Part shown: one piece after another, positions 8,915-17,997 of the stretch | Layout: each line of letters starts with the position of its first letter | How positions within the stretch are numbered: the stretch's first letter is position 1 | NCBI GenBank assembly: GCA_964573205.1 | Contig: CAZNIT010000019.1 | Coordinates: forward strand, 1-41,125 | Length of the DNA stretch: 41,125 nt | Reading direction: 5' to 3' | Origin: QNZT01 sp964573205 | GTDB taxonomy: Bacteria > Campylobacterota > Campylobacteria > Campylobacterales > QNZT01 | The notes under the pieces: generated by a model | Told to the model about the DNA's origin: nothing | The model's database searches: none | The model's input: the letters and a program-made list of their open reading frames with translations, nothing else | Made by a program: the position numbers and the translations under genes

Positions 8915-10111
8915 CTGATTTAATTTGACCTCTCTTGTACTTCTAAAAGCCTTTATCTCGCCGGAGATACTATCTTGTCTAAAATGTACACCGTTCAAGC
9001 CGGCAAGAGCGGCGCCTTTGAATACATCCGTATCGGGAGCATCCCATTTAGGATTCGCCTCTTTGATCTTTTCATATTCGCTCGTATCTATAATCACCTT
9101 GGTACCGGCCAAAATCGCAACTCCGGCATCGACGATACAACCGTCTCCAAGCGGAATACCGGTAACCGAATTTGCTCCAAGAAGCGTATTTTTACCGATA
9201 CTTATAGGATTTCCGTCCGTTCCGCTTAAAACTCCCAAAATACTGGCGCCGCCGCCCACATCGCTTCCGCTTCCGACAATCGCGGAGGAACTTATACGCC
9301 CTTCGACCATTACCGGACCTGTCGTTCCGGCATTGAAGTTTATATAACTGGCTCCCGGCATCACCGTAGTTCCGGGATGAAGCTGAGCACCCATTCTAAC
9401 TTTCGAGCTGTCCAAAATTCTAGTATTGTCCGCAGGAATAACATGCTGAAGAAATCTTGGAAATTTATCGACGCTATCGATATTGGGATACATTCCGTCA
9501 ACTTTCAAAGATATCTCGTTTTCTCTAAGCCATTCAAGTTCCATAGGCATATTTCCGCTCCAGGCTACATTTTCAAGAATCCCGAAAGCGCCGTTTAAAT
9601 TCACTCCTCTAAGTTCTGCTTTAGCAGTTGATAGAGCATAAAGTTTAAGATAAACACACTCTACACTCTTTGGCGCTTCATCTTCAAAAATAAACGCTAT
9701 TTTAAAAGAGTGTGCGGGATCTATTACATCCGAAGCGAAAAGTTCATCCAAAGCCTTTATAACCTGGACGTTTTTATGAGCCTCACCGACAGCTTCATCG
9801 ACATAGGGAGCAAAAAGAGCCATAGCGTTTTTTATGAACTCTTTCGATAACGGTGCGACAAATTCGCTGCCGCTTAAATCCGTCTTTACCCCGGACTCCT
9901 TCAAAGAAGCAAGCAATACGGCCGCCGAACCGTAGTTTTCCTTCCAATTTATAAACGGATAAGTCGCTTGAAGAATTTTTTCACTATTTTTTTGTCCTCT
10001 ATCGATACGAGCGATTCCAAACCCTACAGGTTTTTTATAATCACCACTCTTTGTAAACTCTTCTACGAATTTTTTAAACTCATCTTGTGAATCCAGAGCT
10101 TTATAAGCCAT
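8903..10111 (-). CDS. dapD: Tetrahydrodipicolinate N-succinyltransferase
   Basis: Transfers succinyl from succinyl-CoA to tetrahydrodipicolinate in lysine and meso-diaminopimelate synthesis. At 402 residues it is the long form typical of Campylobacterota (E. coli DapD is about 274). The N-terminal 200 residues are a lineage-specific domain. The C-terminal part is a left-handed beta-helix of hexapeptide repeats, including VRMGAQLHPGTTVMPGASYINFN, GGGASILG and IGKNTLLGANSV, with the family glycine-rich turns. The ATG has AAAGGAG upstream. It follows the helicase gene by two bases, so they are probably cotranscribed. Confidence 0.93.
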   Translation of the reverse strand: MAYKALDSQDEFKKFVEEFTKSGDYKKPVGFGIARIDRGQKNSEKILQATYPFINWKENYGSAAVLLASLKESGVKTDLSGSEFVAPLSKEFIKNAMALFAPYVDEAVGEAHKNVQVIKALDELFASDVIDPAHSFKIAFIFEDEAPKSVECVYLKLYALSTAKAELRGVNLNGAFGILENVAWSGNMPMELEWLRENEISLKVDGMYPNIDSVDKFPRFLQHVIPADNTRILDSSKVRMGAQLHPGTTVMPGASYINFNAGTTGPVMVEGRISSSAIVGSGSDVGGGASILGVLSGTDGNPISIGKNTLLGANSVTGIPLGDGCIVDAGVAILAGTKVIIDTSEYEKIKEANPKWDAPDTDVFKGAALAGLNGVHFRQDSISGEIKAFRSTREVKLNQELH

Positions 10112-10113
10112 AT

Positions 10114-11571
10114 TTATCTCCTTTTTCCATAGTTTTTATTTCTGTTGTCTCTTTTATCGTCGCCGTCTCTTCGTCTTTTGTTGCGACCTCTGTTGTTATA
10201 GCCTCTATTTCTCTTTTTTGAGCCTCTTTTTTCAGATTCCTGATTTTCGTATCTACTAAAAAGTTTTTCCACTTCACTACTGTTCATCCCGATCTTATCG
10301 GAACCTTTTATATCGTTCGCACTATACATCAAAGAAGCGAGTTTAAGAGCTATATCCTCATCGACGAACTCTTTTTTTAGCTCATCTACGAAACCTCTTG
10401 CAAGCTCGCTTATGGGTTGAGAGGCAACTTTTTCGAGCATACTGCTTTTTTGTCTCATCTGAACGTCTTGGATAGTCGGAATCACTTTAGATTCCAGTTG
10501 ACTTCCCACGTTTTTTTGTATCTTTTTAAGCGAATTGAACTCATGCGGAGTGACGATCGAAATCGCCACACCTTCTTTACCGGCTCTACCGGTTCTTCCT
10601 ATTCTGTGAACATAACTCTCCGAATCAAAAGGTATGTGGTAATTGAAAACATGACTTACATCGCTAACGTCAAGCCCCCTGGCCGCAACATCGGTAGCTA
10701 TCAGGATTTCAAGATTGTCTCTTTTAAAGGCTTTTATCACCTCTTCTCTTTGCCTTTGCTCCATATCGCCATGAAGTCCTTTTGCCATATATCCTTTGGA
10801 GGAGAGAAAACCGCTCAAACGATCGACCTCTTTTTTCGTCCGGCAAAAGACTATCGACTTTTTCGGATCTTTAAAATCCAAAAGCCTGATAAGAGCGTCG
10901 TCCCTTTCATTCTCTCTTACAACGTAATAGTTTTGTTTGATTTTTACGTTCGTGACGTTGTTTTTCGTGATGGTGACAAACTTCGGACGATACAAAATCG
11001 TTTTTGAAAGTTCTCTGATGGCAGGCGGCATGGTAGCCGAAAACATCAAGGTCTGTCTAGGGGCTTCAAAATAGGTGAAGATCTCTTTTATATCGTCTAA
11101 AAATCCCATATCGAGCATTTCGTCCGCTTCATCCAAAACCACGAATTTCGGGGAGATGGAGATTTGCCCGTTTGAAAGAAGATCCAAAAATCTTCCCGGA
11201 GTCGCTACGACGACAGCCGCGTTATTTATATGCTTGATCTGTCTTTGATATGAGCTTCCGCCGTAAACCGTCGCCGTATTTATCCCAAGATACTTCCCGA
11301 ACCTGTAAATCTCGTCGCTAACTTGAGTAGCCAGCTCTCTTGTTGGTACTATTATTACCGCTTCGACACTTTTATCGAGCGAAAGCATATTTAGTATAGG
11401 CAGTCCGAACGCCGCCGTTTTACCGGTTCCCGTATGTGCTTGCGCAACTATATCTTTACCCTCAAGTACTATGGGCATAGCCTCTTTTTGTACAGGGCTC
11501 GGCTCTTTAAAGCCTGCATCATCAATCGCTTTTTGCAACTGCGACTTAAAGTTGAAATCTGTAAATGTCAT
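10114..11571 (-). CDS. DEAD-box ATP-dependent RNA helicase
   Basis: 485 residues from the ATG at 11571. A TTG 57 bases further upstream is open but has no ribosome site, while AAAAGAGAG lies five bases before the ATG. All helicase motifs are present: Q motif, AHTGTGKT (45-52), PTRELA, DEAD (147-150), SAT, and HRIGRTGRAG in the second RecA domain. The C-terminus is Arg/Lys/Gly/Asn-rich (RGSKKRNRGYNNRGRNK), a disordered RNA-binding tail. It resembles the single DEAD-box proteins of Campylobacterota such as RhpA, which act in RNA unwinding with RNase J and in cold adaptation. A TATAAT at 11673-11668 gives a leader of about 90 bases. Confidence 0.92.
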   Translation of the reverse strand: MTFTDFNFKSQLQKAIDDAGFKEPSPVQKEAMPIVLEGKDIVAQAHTGTGKTAAFGLPILNMLSLDKSVEAVIIVPTRELATQVSDEIYRFGKYLGINTATVYGGSSYQRQIKHINNAAVVVATPGRFLDLLSNGQISISPKFVVLDEADEMLDMGFLDDIKEIFTYFEAPRQTLMFSATMPPAIRELSKTILYRPKFVTITKNNVTNVKIKQNYYVVRENERDDALIRLLDFKDPKKSIVFCRTKKEVDRLSGFLSSKGYMAKGLHGDMEQRQREEVIKAFKRDNLEILIATDVAARGLDVSDVSHVFNYHIPFDSESYVHRIGRTGRAGKEGVAISIVTPHEFNSLKKIQKNVGSQLESKVIPTIQDVQMRQKSSMLEKVASQPISELARGFVDELKKEFVDEDIALKLASLMYSANDIKGSDKIGMNSSEVEKLFSRYENQESEKRGSKKRNRGYNNRGRNKRRRDGDDKRDNRNKNYGKRR

Positions 11572-11667
11572 ATTCTCTCTTTTATAAAACTCATCTAAAA
11601 CATGTAAATATCCCAGATAGTTTTTCAAAAAAAGAACCCGGGAAAAGTATGACTTAGAAGGTGGGCG

Positions 11668-11673
11668 ATTATA
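11668..11673 (-). promoter_or_regulatory. Candidate -10 box for the helicase gene
   Basis: TATAAT on the minus strand in the gap between gpsA and the helicase. Transcription would start near 11661, leaving a 5' leader of about 90 bases before the ATG at 11571. The length fits a regulated leader, but I saw no strong hairpin in it. Confidence 0.4.
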
Positions 11674-11684
11674 CCTAAATGATC

Positions 11685-12584
11685 TTAAAAGTTATTGTTT
11701 TTTGACAGAAGGTCTTTTAAACTCTCTTTTGCATCCTTACCTTCTAATATCTTATAAACCTCGTTCGCGATCGGAGTGTAAATCTTCTCTCTTTGAACGA
11801 TATTGTAAACCGCCTTAGTCGTATAGACTCCTTCGGCAACCTCTCCAAGATCTTTTAAAACCGTTTCAAGACTCTCTTTGCGTCCCAAAGCCAACCCCAC
11901 TCTATAGTTTCGCGACAATACGCTGGTCGCACTCAAAAAGAGATCTCCCGCACCGCTAAGACCCAAAAACGTATCCTTTTTCGCACCAAAATGTGCGCCG
12001 AACCTCTCCATCTCGACCAAACCTCGGGCTATTAGCGAAGCTCTGGCGTTCTTTCCAAGCTCCAAAGCATCGCATATACCGCTGGCGATGGCTATAATAT
12101 TTTTATAAGCGCCGCAAACTTCCGCACCGATTACATCGCCGCTGACGTAACTCTTCATAAAAGAAGGAAAAAAAGAGGCGAACTCGTTTGAAAGCTCTTC
12201 GCTTTCGCTGCTTACGACTATGGCGGTGGGAAGAGATTTCATAACTTCCGCGGCAAAAGAGGGTCCTGAGATAAACGCGAGATTCTCTTTGGGAATGAAC
12301 TCTTCGAAAACCTCGTTCAAAAACTTTCCGCTTTTTATCTCTATCCCTTTTGAAGCTATCAAAAATTTCCGATCTTTAAACAAAAGATATTCCTCGAGCC
12401 ATTCACGAGCGTTTTGAGCCGAAACGGCGAAGATCAGATATTTCAAATTTTGAATCTCGTCCATATCGACGAAGTTCGGTAACTCTTTTTTTGTTCTCGA
12501 GCTATAATAAATCTCATGATTTTTACCGAATGCATATCCGAGCGCCTGTCCCCACTTTCCGGCACCGATGATTCCTATTTTCAT
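11685..12584 (-). CDS. gpsA: Glycerol-3-phosphate dehydrogenase [NAD(P)+]
   Basis: Reduces dihydroxyacetone phosphate to sn-glycerol-3-phosphate for phospholipid synthesis. The 299 residues show the Rossmann motif GAGKWG (7-12), FAVSAQNAR, ASKGIE, ISGPSFAAEVM, the catalytic lysine region GAYKNIIAIASGICDALELGKNARASLIARGLVEM, and LSGAGDLFLSATS. It starts at an ATG that overlaps the stop of the RCK gene by four bases (ATGA) with GGAG upstream. It is the last gene of the gatB-channel-RCK-gpsA operon. Confidence 0.95.
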   Translation of the reverse strand: MKIGIIGAGKWGQALGYAFGKNHEIYYSSRTKKELPNFVDMDEIQNLKYLIFAVSAQNAREWLEEYLLFKDRKFLIASKGIEIKSGKFLNEVFEEFIPKENLAFISGPSFAAEVMKSLPTAIVVSSESEELSNEFASFFPSFMKSYVSGDVIGAEVCGAYKNIIAIASGICDALELGKNARASLIARGLVEMERFGAHFGAKKDTFLGLSGAGDLFLSATSVLSRNYRVGLALGRKESLETVLKDLGEVAEGVYTTKAVYNIVQREKIYTPIANEVYKILEGKDAKESLKDLLSKNNNF

Positions 12585-13270
12585 TTGATAAGCTCCTTTT
12601 TAAATTTTTCTATATTCTTCTCTTCACCGATAACTACCAGCATATCGCTCTCTTGAATTTTTTTTCTGATTCGATATGTATGAAATCTAAAATCGGAAGG
12701 ATTTTTCCCATCTTGAATACCCAGTACCATCAAATCGTACCTCTGTTCTATATGGGCGTTGAAAAGCGGTTGACCTATAAGATAAGAGTTTTTCGGTATG
12801 GTGATTTCGGCTATTTTTATATTGTTCTTATGATATAAAATCTCATCCAGCACTCTATAGACGACAGGTTTTTTGATAAGCCGAAAAATCCTGTTGGCTC
12901 CCACCGTATATGGGTTTATATTTTTGTTGGCGCCGGCTAACAACATCTTTTTCTCCTGCGCTTCATCGGCCGCTAAAGAGAGTATATAAAGCGAAGGATC
13001 GAGATTTTTAGCGCTAAGCGTTACAAAAAGATTTTTATTATAGTTTTCGCTCACGCAAAAAAGTATCTTGACACTCTCACCTATGCCGTATTTTATCAGT
13101 TCGTCGTCATCGTTGTAGTTGATCCAATGCGCGTCAAACCCCTCGCTTATCGCCATTTGAGTCTTCTGTTTGTCCGTAGTTAGAATCAAGAACGACCGCT
13201 CGTTTTGTTTCAAAAGGCGCGCTATCTCCTGTGCGCTTTTGGAATAACCAAAAAGTATGATTTCGGTCAT
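12581..13270 (-). CDS. Stand-alone RCK/TrkA-type protein
   Basis: 229 residues: a TrkA-N/RCK-N Rossmann domain (1-130) and a TrkA-C/RCK-C domain (about 150-229). The nucleotide-binding loop reads GYSKSAQEIA instead of G-x-G-x-x-G, so the first domain may not bind NAD(H) or ATP in the usual way. AGANKNINPYTVGANRIFRLI matches the RCK linker helix, and LIGQPLFNAHI and DMLVVIGEEKNIEKF the RCK-C domain. It starts four bases inside the end of the potassium channel gene, which itself has an RCK module. It is therefore probably a partner in the gating ring, an inference from position. Confidence 0.85.
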   Translation of the reverse strand: MTEIILFGYSKSAQEIARLLKQNERSFLILTTDKQKTQMAISEGFDAHWINYNDDDELIKYGIGESVKILFCVSENYNKNLFVTLSAKNLDPSLYILSLAADEAQEKKMLLAGANKNINPYTVGANRIFRLIKKPVVYRVLDEILYHKNNIKIAEITIPKNSYLIGQPLFNAHIEQRYDLMVLGIQDGKNPSDFRFHTYRIRKKIQESDMLVVIGEEKNIEKFKKELIK

Positions 13271-14823
13271 GACCTTCCCTCGTGCAAATGAAGTCTAAAT
13301 GCCGCAATATCTTCGTATCCGCCTATTATGATAAGTATATCACCCTCTTTGATTTCGAATCGATCCTTCTTGGGATGAAAATAGAATTTATTGTTTTCGC
13401 TTTGCCTTACGACGCCCAAAAGTTTAAGTCGATGCTTTTTTATACCCAGCTTCTTTAAGACCACGTTGTCAAGATGCATCTCTTTTGTAATCTCCACCTC
13501 TTCGATAACAGGTTCGATATACTCATGAAGTATCTCGTTTATAGCTGAAAACGCTACGGGCTGACCTAAATGCTCGTAAGCCGCTATCGCGGCTGATTCG
13601 TACGGAAAAACCACCTCTTTGGCTCCGGCTATTAGAAGTTTGTTTCTGGCGTTTTTTTCCACCGCCCTGCTATATACGACAATATCTCTGTTGATCGTTT
13701 TTACGGAAAGGACGATGGAGAGATTGATAGCGTCGTCGTTCGTAAGCGCCACCAAATATTTCACCCTGTTTTCAAGACGAAGTTCGTTTAAAAGATCTAT
13801 ATCGCTCGCATCGGCATGAAGCGCCAAAAAACCTTTTTTCTGAGCCTCTATAACCTCATGCATATCCGGATCGATGATGACCACTTTCTCACCCGAGAGT
13901 TGAAGCTCCTCAGATAAAACCTTGCCCATCTTCCCGAAACCGCAAACCACGATGAAAGATTTTAATTTATTAAGCTCTTGAAAAACTTGATTTGTCTTTA
14001 TAAGTTCCAATTTTTCGGTCATAGATGTGGTAATGATAGATGTCATAAACGAAATGGAGGTGACACCGCCGATAATAAGAAAGATCGTAACAAAACGACC
14101 CTCTACGGTAACAGGTGATATATCACCGAAACCTACCGTCGTAATCGTGACAACCGCCCAATATATAGCGTCGTAAAAATTGTTGATATTCGGATTGGCT
14201 CCGGTTCCTTCGAAGATATAGATAACCGTCGATGCGAAAAAAACCATAAATCCGAAAAGGATGATAAGACTGTAAAATTCGAATCTCTTTTCGATGAACA
14301 CCCGAAGCAGATAGTTGATGTTTTCGGTATATCGAAATACTTTAAACAGTCGAAAAAGTAACAAAAATCTAAGAAACCTTAACGCTCTAAACGACGGAAG
14401 AATAGCAAGCAGATCGATAATCGACATAGGCGAAAAGATAAAGGCCAACTTTTTGAAGAGTGCCGGTTTAAGAAGCTGCCAAGTCGTAAGATTCAGTTTG
14501 TCGTATTCGGCGCTCTCTTGCATCTCTATAATATCGATATGAGCGTCACTCGCCACCCACAACCGGCAAAGCCACTCGATGATAAATATAAAAACGGCAA
14601 AAGCTTCATAGATATAAACCCATCGCGGAAGATCGTTTTTAATTTCAAGTATCAAAATCATTATGGTGCTAAGCACCAAAAAGATCATGAAATAATCAAA
14701 ATATTTCTTCTCGTAGGCATTGGGATCGTTTAAAAGTCGTTGGGCGCTTTTTTTAAGTTTTTTATACTTTTTGGAACTGGCCAACAAGTATGAAAACTCT
14801 AAAAGACGCTCTTTTAAACGCAT
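13267..14823 (-). CDS. Voltage-sensor-type K+ channel with RCK domain
   Basis: 518 residues. Six membrane segments lie between about 41 and 265, with an S4-like helix bearing repeated arginines (RALRFLRFLLLFRLFKVFR, about 146-164). The pore has the selectivity filter TTVGFGD (228-234). After the pore come a complete RCK-N domain with VVCGFGKMG (293-300) and Asp for nucleotide ribose (VVIIDPD), then an RCK-C domain. The layout is that of a Kv-like, ligand-gated K+ channel such as those of Helicobacter and other Campylobacterota. The start ATG overlaps the gatB stop by one base (TAATG). Confidence 0.9.
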   Translation of the reverse strand: MRLKERLLEFSYLLASSKKYKKLKKSAQRLLNDPNAYEKKYFDYFMIFLVLSTIMILILEIKNDLPRWVYIYEAFAVFIFIIEWLCRLWVASDAHIDIIEMQESAEYDKLNLTTWQLLKPALFKKLAFIFSPMSIIDLLAILPSFRALRFLRFLLLFRLFKVFRYTENINYLLRVFIEKRFEFYSLIILFGFMVFFASTVIYIFEGTGANPNINNFYDAIYWAVVTITTVGFGDISPVTVEGRFVTIFLIIGGVTSISFMTSIITTSMTEKLELIKTNQVFQELNKLKSFIVVCGFGKMGKVLSEELQLSGEKVVIIDPDMHEVIEAQKKGFLALHADASDIDLLNELRLENRVKYLVALTNDDAINLSIVLSVKTINRDIVVYSRAVEKNARNKLLIAGAKEVVFPYESAAIAAYEHLGQPVAFSAINEILHEYIEPVIEEVEITKEMHLDNVVLKKLGIKKHRLKLLGVVRQSENNKFYFHPKKDRFEIKEGDILIIIGGYEDIAAFRLHLHEGRS

Positions 14824-16250
14824 TAACTTGAGAGCTTCTCTTTTAGAAGTTTATTTACGACCGAAGGATTCGCACTTCCTTTACTCTCTTTCATAACCTG
14901 ACCGACAAAAAAACCGAAAAGTTTCTCTTTTCCATCTTTGTACTGTTGTACTTTGTCTTCGTTTGAACTCAAAATTCGATCGATCATATCCAAAAGAGCC
15001 CCTTCGTCACTCATCTGTTTCAATCCGAGCTTTTGGATAACCGCGTCAACCTCATCCTCTTTTTCCATCAGAAAATCCAGAACCTCTTTAGCGGCTTTAC
15101 CGCTTATCGTACCGTCTTCAATCCTCTTGACTATCGTCGCAAGTTTAATCGCGTCAACCGGCGAGTCCGAAATGCTCAACCCCCCCTTGAGTCTTCCTTG
15201 CAACTCGACCGTAAGCCATGTAACCGAATTTTTCGCTCCCGCACCTTCATCTATCATAGCTTCAAAATATCGTGCCATATCGACTGAAGAGATGATTACC
15301 GAAGCGTCATACGGCTTTATTCCATGCTCTTTTATAAGTCTCTCTTTCTTTTGATCGGGTAGTTCCGGTATTTTTTTACCCTCTTCAAGTATCTCGTCCG
15401 TCAATATTACAGGCAGTAGATCAGGATCGGGAAAGTAGCGATATTCGGCGCTATCCTCTTTTCCTCGCATACTTCTCGTCTCACCCGTAGAAGTATTAAA
15501 AAGTCTGGTCTCCTGATATACTTCATCCTCATAAACTCCATCCTCCCATGCGTCGCACTGTCTTTGAAACTCATATTCGATCGCTTTTTGGATGAATTTG
15601 AAAGAGTTCATGTTCTTCACTTCGACTCTCGTATATAACTTTTCATCACCTTTGGGGCGAATTGAGATATTTACGTCGCATCTGAAAGATCCCTCTTGCA
15701 TATTGGCATCGCTTATATCGAGATATCTTACGATTGCATGAAGTTTTTTGAGATAGAGCACAGCCTCTTGAGCGCTTCTTATATCCGGTTCGCTAACGAT
15801 CTCAAGAAGCGGAGTTCCTGCTCTGTTTAAATCGACATGACTTTCGTCGCCGTGATGAATGTTTTTACCGGCATCCTCTTCAAGATGCGCTCTGGTTATT
15901 CCTATCTTCTTACTGCTTCCGTCCTCGAAATCTATATAGAGTTCACCGTTTTCCACGATGGGAATTTCAAATTGACTTATCTGATATCCTTTGGGAAGAT
16001 CGGGATAGAAATAGTTTTTTCTATTAAAAATCGACTTTTTATGAACCGTTGCGTTCACGGCATAGCCGAAGCTGACCGCTTTTTTAACGGCTTGGGCGTT
16101 TAAAACCGGCAAGGCTCCGGGCAGCGCCAAGCAGACGGGACAGACGTTGGTATTTGCGTTTTCGCCGAAAGAGGTGGCGCATGAACAGAAGATTTTTGTT
16201 TTTGTGTTTAACTGGATATGAACTTCCAGACCAATCACCATTTCAAACAT
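14823..16250 (-). CDS. gatB: Glutamyl/aspartyl-tRNA amidotransferase subunit B
   Basis: 475 residues, the normal length for GatB, which amidates Glu-tRNA(Gln) and Asp-tRNA(Asn) together with GatA and GatC. Visible are the N-terminal GLEVHIQLNTKTKIFC, the zinc-site cysteines CSCATSF and CPVCLALPG, YFYPDLPKGYQISQFE, HLEEDAGK, DLNRAGTPLLEIVSEPD, and the C-terminal YqeY-like domain ending GSANPSVVNKLLKEKL. gatA and gatC are not in the window. It heads the operon to gpsA. TATAAT at 16278-16273 on this strand is well placed. Confidence 0.96.
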   Translation of the reverse strand: MFEMVIGLEVHIQLNTKTKIFCSCATSFGENANTNVCPVCLALPGALPVLNAQAVKKAVSFGYAVNATVHKKSIFNRKNYFYPDLPKGYQISQFEIPIVENGELYIDFEDGSSKKIGITRAHLEEDAGKNIHHGDESHVDLNRAGTPLLEIVSEPDIRSAQEAVLYLKKLHAIVRYLDISDANMQEGSFRCDVNISIRPKGDEKLYTRVEVKNMNSFKFIQKAIEYEFQRQCDAWEDGVYEDEVYQETRLFNTSTGETRSMRGKEDSAEYRYFPDPDLLPVILTDEILEEGKKIPELPDQKKERLIKEHGIKPYDASVIISSVDMARYFEAMIDEGAGAKNSVTWLTVELQGRLKGGLSISDSPVDAIKLATIVKRIEDGTISGKAAKEVLDFLMEKEDEVDAVIQKLGLKQMSDEGALLDMIDRILSSNEDKVQQYKDGKEKLFGFFVGQVMKESKGSANPSVVNKLLKEKLSS

Positions 16251-16272
16251 ATAGTATAACCTTTGATGTAAA

Positions 16273-16278
16273 ATTATA
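16273..16278 (-). promoter_or_regulatory. Candidate -10 box for gatB operon
   Basis: TATAAT on the minus strand, followed by AAGGT before the gatB ATG at 16250. The expected start is near 16266, a very short leader. Confidence 0.5.
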
Positions 16279-16528
16279 CTATTTTACTATGATTTGGCTT
16301 TAGAGCAAAAGTAAGCCGGCGAATGCAATTCCTATTTCATAGTTTCAACTCGTTCCAAGCTTTCTATCTATCTATACGAAAGTTTCGACGGCAAAACTCT
16401 TAAATTTCAACTTTGCCCTAAGAAGAGGGTCTTTTACGTCGGAATAAAATATGCACCGCCGAATTTGAATTAAAAACCGAAATATATGCTAAACTAACGA
16501 AAAATCAACCAAATAATCATTTAAACAG
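16279..16528. other. Intergenic gap with a possible coding remnant
   Basis: The 315-base gap (16251-16565) holds the gatB promoter at one end and the DUF4139 promoter at the other. Between them, 16315-16473 on the plus strand is open for 52 codons from one TAA to the next with no ATG. It reads as ordinary protein (for example YFIVSTRSKLSIYLYESF) and is richer in G+C than other gaps here. This could be the decayed end of a lost gene. I see no RNA gene or repeat. Confidence 0.25.
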
Positions 16529-16534
16529 TATAAT
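16529..16534 (+). promoter_or_regulatory. Candidate -10 box for the DUF4139 gene
   Basis: TATAAT 31 bases before the ATG at 16566. It is followed by a run of nine A and the strong ribosome site AAGAAGGA. Confidence 0.5.
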
Positions 16535-16565
16535 ATCTCTATCGAAAAAAAAAGAAGGATATTTT

Positions 16566-17945
16566 ATGAAAAAAGCGCTCGTTTTAATACTCGTCGCCGT
16601 AAATCTCCACACCGATACGCTAATCCCGCCTAAAGCCGCAACGATCGATATCACCATCTATAATAACGATTTGGCTTTCATTCATGAAAAAAGAGAAGCC
16701 GACATAAAAAAAGGGATCTATAAATTAATATACGAAGGTATTCCGAGCAAAATCATCACACAAAGCGTAGTGCCCTCTTTTAGCGACAAATCGATTCTAC
16801 TCTTTTCACAAAGCTATATTTACAATCTAATCTCCCTAACTTCTCTACTGGATAAAAGCATAGACAAAAATGTCACTTTTTACACAAATTCCCAAAAGCC
16901 TCTACGAAGAAGCGGAACCCTTCTATCCGCAACGCCTTATGTGATCGTCAAAGACGATAATGACGGTAAGATATATACTCTAAATTCACCTACGCAAGTC
17001 GTATTCGAAAAAATACCACCCTCTATGATCACGAAACCTAGTCTCATATGGCATATTAAATCGCAAAAAAACACGAAAATCTCCGTCGATTTGAAATATT
17101 TAAGTCGAGGTATCTCTTGGAAAAGCGACTATGTTTTAAATATGAAAAAGAAACTCCTCGACTTAACGGGATGGATCACGATAGTGAACAATTCGGGAGC
17201 CGCTTATAAAAACGCTTCCATCAACTGCGTAGCCGGAGAACTACACAGTGCGCCTAGACGCCAAAGATACGACAAACGTTACCGACTCGAAGCCGTAGCT
17301 CTTGATTCGGCGCAAGTGAAAGAGGAGCCTTTTGCCGGTTACCATCTTTATAAAATCCCTTTTAAAGAGACTATCTCTCAAAAGGAACAAAAACAGATAC
17401 TTTTTATCGATAAAAAAGATATAAAATACACCTCCTACGCTAAAGCGCTAAATAGTCATTTTGAGAATTACGGTACCCAAAAACTTGTATTCGAAAATAT
17501 CGTGACGTTTAAAAACGATAAAAAAAATTCTTTGGGAATCGCTCTGCCTTCGGGAACGATAAGGATGTATAAAAAAGATAAAAACGACAATATTCGCTAC
17601 ATCGCAGAAGATTATCTACCAAACACTCCGGCAAACGAGAAAGTGACGCTTACGATCGGAGTTCTTTTTGACGTTACGGGTGAAAAAAAGATCACCAAAT
17701 TCATTTCGAACAAAAATAGAAAAAACGTAGAGACGACTTACAGTGTGAGAAACAGATCGAAACTTCCTCAAATATTGAAAATCCAAGAGCGTATTCCCGT
17801 TTACGCTGATAAAATCACTCTAAAAAGCGACTGTAAAGATATATGCGAAGAGAAAAAAGAGAGTGCTTTCATAAGAGAGTTTACGATCTCTTTAAAACCG
17901 AAACAACAATACGATTTTACTTCGGAATTCGAAGTGATCTATTAA
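16566..17945 (+). CDS. Exported DUF4139-like protein
   Basis: 459 residues with an N-terminal signal-like segment (KKALVLILVAVNLHTDT, about 2-18). The middle and C-terminal parts match the DUF4139 pattern: KISVDLKYLSRGISWKSDYVLN, then LTGWITIVNNSGAAYKNASINCVAGE, and a late KKITKFISNKNRKNVETTYSVRNRSKLPQILKIQERIP. Such proteins are predicted beta-sandwich envelope proteins of unknown function. C-x-x-x-C near residue 437-441 (CKDIC) could form a disulfide. Its own promoter and a strong ribosome site precede it. The next gene starts 52 bases later with a separate TATAAT. Confidence 0.75.
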   Translation: MKKALVLILVAVNLHTDTLIPPKAATIDITIYNNDLAFIHEKREADIKKGIYKLIYEGIPSKIITQSVVPSFSDKSILLFSQSYIYNLISLTSLLDKSIDKNVTFYTNSQKPLRRSGTLLSATPYVIVKDDNDGKIYTLNSPTQVVFEKIPPSMITKPSLIWHIKSQKNTKISVDLKYLSRGISWKSDYVLNMKKKLLDLTGWITIVNNSGAAYKNASINCVAGELHSAPRRQRYDKRYRLEAVALDSAQVKEEPFAGYHLYKIPFKETISQKEQKQILFIDKKDIKYTSYAKALNSHFENYGTQKLVFENIVTFKNDKKNSLGIALPSGTIRMYKKDKNDNIRYIAEDYLPNTPANEKVTLTIGVLFDVTGEKKITKFISNKNRKNVETTYSVRNRSKLPQILKIQERIPVYADKITLKSDCKDICEEKKESAFIREFTISLKPKQQYDFTSEFEVIY

Positions 17946-17975
17946 GATCGTTTACAAAGATATTCGGGATGAAAG

Positions 17976-17981
17976 TATAAT
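17976..17981 (+). promoter_or_regulatory. Candidate -10 box giving a near-leaderless mRNA
   Basis: TATAAT with an expected start near 17988, only about 10 bases before the ATG at 17998. No Shine-Dalgarno sequence lies in that stretch, so the beta-propeller gene may be translated from an almost leaderless transcript. Confidence 0.45.
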
Positions 17982-17997
17982 ACTGTAATATATCCAT

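Noticed and set aside
10417..11007. 196-codon plus-strand frame opposite the helicase gene
   Set aside because: Antisense to conserved helicase motifs; no ribosome site or known domain.
16340..16420. Two GTTTCAAC/ATTTCAAC-like words that recall Campylobacterota CRISPR repeats
   Set aside because: They differ beyond the first eight bases, are not evenly spaced and show no spacer pattern.
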